From Candidatus Onthocola stercoravium (GTDB lineage Bacteria; Bacillota_I; Bacilli_A; RF39; UBA660), in contig DVHV01000161.1 in NCBI GenBank assembly GCA_018711775.1, positions 1 to 6,510 of the forward strand: a DNA stretch of 6,510 nucleotides, read 5' to 3'. Below, in pieces: positions 5,988 through 6,510 of the stretch. Position numbers and translations under genes: made by a program. The notes under the pieces are model-generated. The model made no database searches, was not told the origin of the DNA, and saw nothing but the letters and a program-made list of their open reading frames with translations. Numbering within the stretch: the first letter of the stretch is position 1; each line of letters starts with the position of its first letter.

Positions 5988-6015
5988 TTGACTTTTAATA
6001 TAATTACTATATAAT
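5988..6015 (+). promoter_or_regulatory. Promoter of the alpha-CTD-like gene
   Basis: The -35 box TTGACT (5988-5993) and a perfect -10 box TATAAT (6010-6015) are separated by 16 bases, directly after the preceding terminator. Unlike the other three promoters here it lacks the TG extension, but its -35 box is near consensus. Confidence 0.8.
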
Positions 6016-6034
6016 AAAAGCAAGTGGAGGATTT

Positions 6035-6510
6035 ATGATTAATAGATTAAATGATGATATTGAAACACTGAATATAGATGCAAGATATATTAATACTTTA
6101 AAAAAAGCAGGGATTGAAAATATTGGACATTTAATTAATTGTCCACAGACTAATGTTGTTGCTCTTTTAAACATTATAAATTATTCTGGATATGTTGTAG
6201 TTAGAAATGCTTTAATGGAAAATGGTTTTCTTTTTGAATTTGATAAAAAAATATATGAACAATTTAATATACCTAGAGACTATATATTTACTAAAATTGA
6301 AGATTTACCTTTAACAAGTAGAGTAATTAATTCTCTTAGACATAATGGAATAAGATATTTTGGAGATTTACTTACAACTGATTATATAAAAATAATTAGA
6401 TTAAGAAATATAGGGCCTAATAGTGTTAAAGAATTAAGGGATTTTGTTCATAGTTTAGGCTATAATTTCCCAGGAGAAAAAGATAGCTATAAAGATATAA
6501 TGGAAAGATA
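6035..6510 (+). CDS. Stand-alone protein with two tandem RNA polymerase alpha-CTD-like domains (3' end outside window)
   Basis: At least 158 residues are encoded; the frame is open at the window end. ATG 6035 follows GTGGAGG (6024-6030) by four bases, under its own promoter. Residues 88-145 closely follow the C-terminal domain of RNA polymerase alpha, a helix-hairpin-helix-like fold that binds UP-element DNA and activators: 'IEDLPLTSRVINSLRHNGI', then 'GDLL', 'IGPNSVKEL' and 'LGYNF'. Aligned to E. coli alpha, the DNA-contact positions Arg265, Asn268, Gly296, Ser299 and Glu302 correspond to Arg96, Asn99, Gly127, Ser130 and Glu133. Cys269 and Lys298 become Ser100 and Asn129. Residues 9-67 are a second, degenerate copy ('IETLNIDARYINTLKKAGI...LMENGFLF') that keeps Arg17 and Asn20 but has lost most of the second contact site. 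The alpha N-terminal dimerisation domain is absent from the start, so this is not rpoA. It is likely a DNA-binding or transcription-associated accessory protein. The domain call is firm; the role is inference. Confidence 0.82.
   Translation, partial: MINRLNDDIETLNIDARYINTLKKAGIENIGHLINCPQTNVVALLNIINYSGYVVVRNALMENGFLFEFDKKIYEQFNIPRDYIFTKIEDLPLTSRVINSLRHNGIRYFGDLLTTDYIKIIRLRNIGPNSVKELRDFVHSLGYNFPGEKDSYKDIMER

Overview
The window is strongly AT-rich, with dense, mostly single-strand gene packing. Its signals are Bacillota-like: purine-rich ribosome binding sites, TATAAT -10 boxes (three of four with an upstream TGn extension), and small AT-rich intrinsic terminators. Tryptophan is encoded by TGG and one gene ends in TGA, so the standard bacterial code (table 11) fits better than the Mycoplasma code. 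A membrane-anchored murein hydrolase implies a cell wall. The surface-protein module at the left edge is, to my recollection, common in low-GC gut Bacilli and their uncultured relatives (RF39/Erysipelotrichia-like). I therefore infer an uncultured gut Bacilli-type chromosome. This rests on style and recalled family patterns, not on a marker gene.

Layout, all genes on the + strand. (1) 3-866: 3' part of a secreted or surface protein, ending in an 'NLYRIIGIF...GLMYASDYGY...YPTFYL...GTGT' module. (2) 954-1709 and 1706-2167: two unrecognised proteins, each with one N-terminal membrane anchor, overlapping as ATGA behind a strong promoter and followed by a terminator. (3) 2223-4121: a HerA-like (DUF87) ATPase with its own promoter, whose -10 box lies inside an 11-bp hairpin, and a clean terminator. 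(4) 4132/4144-5028: an unrecognised soluble, helical, acidic protein whose start is unclear and whose frame opens inside the preceding terminator. (5) 5151-5966: a membrane-anchored glucosaminidase/lysozyme-like murein hydrolase with its own promoter and terminator. (6) 6035 to the right edge: a stand-alone protein with two tandem RNA polymerase alpha-CTD-like domains, open at the window end.

There is no gene-free stretch above about 125 bases. No RNA gene, CRISPR array, insertion sequence or attachment site was seen. Most genes have individual promoters and terminators, so only the pair 954-2167 is a convincing operon. Shared themes are the cell surface (genes 1, 2, 3 and 6) and nucleic-acid or transcription functions (HerA-like ATPase, alpha-CTD protein). 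Nothing in the sequence proves they form one system. The points most worth following are the tandem alpha-CTD protein, the HerA-like ATPase without a recognisable NurA partner here, and the odd start of the gene after it.
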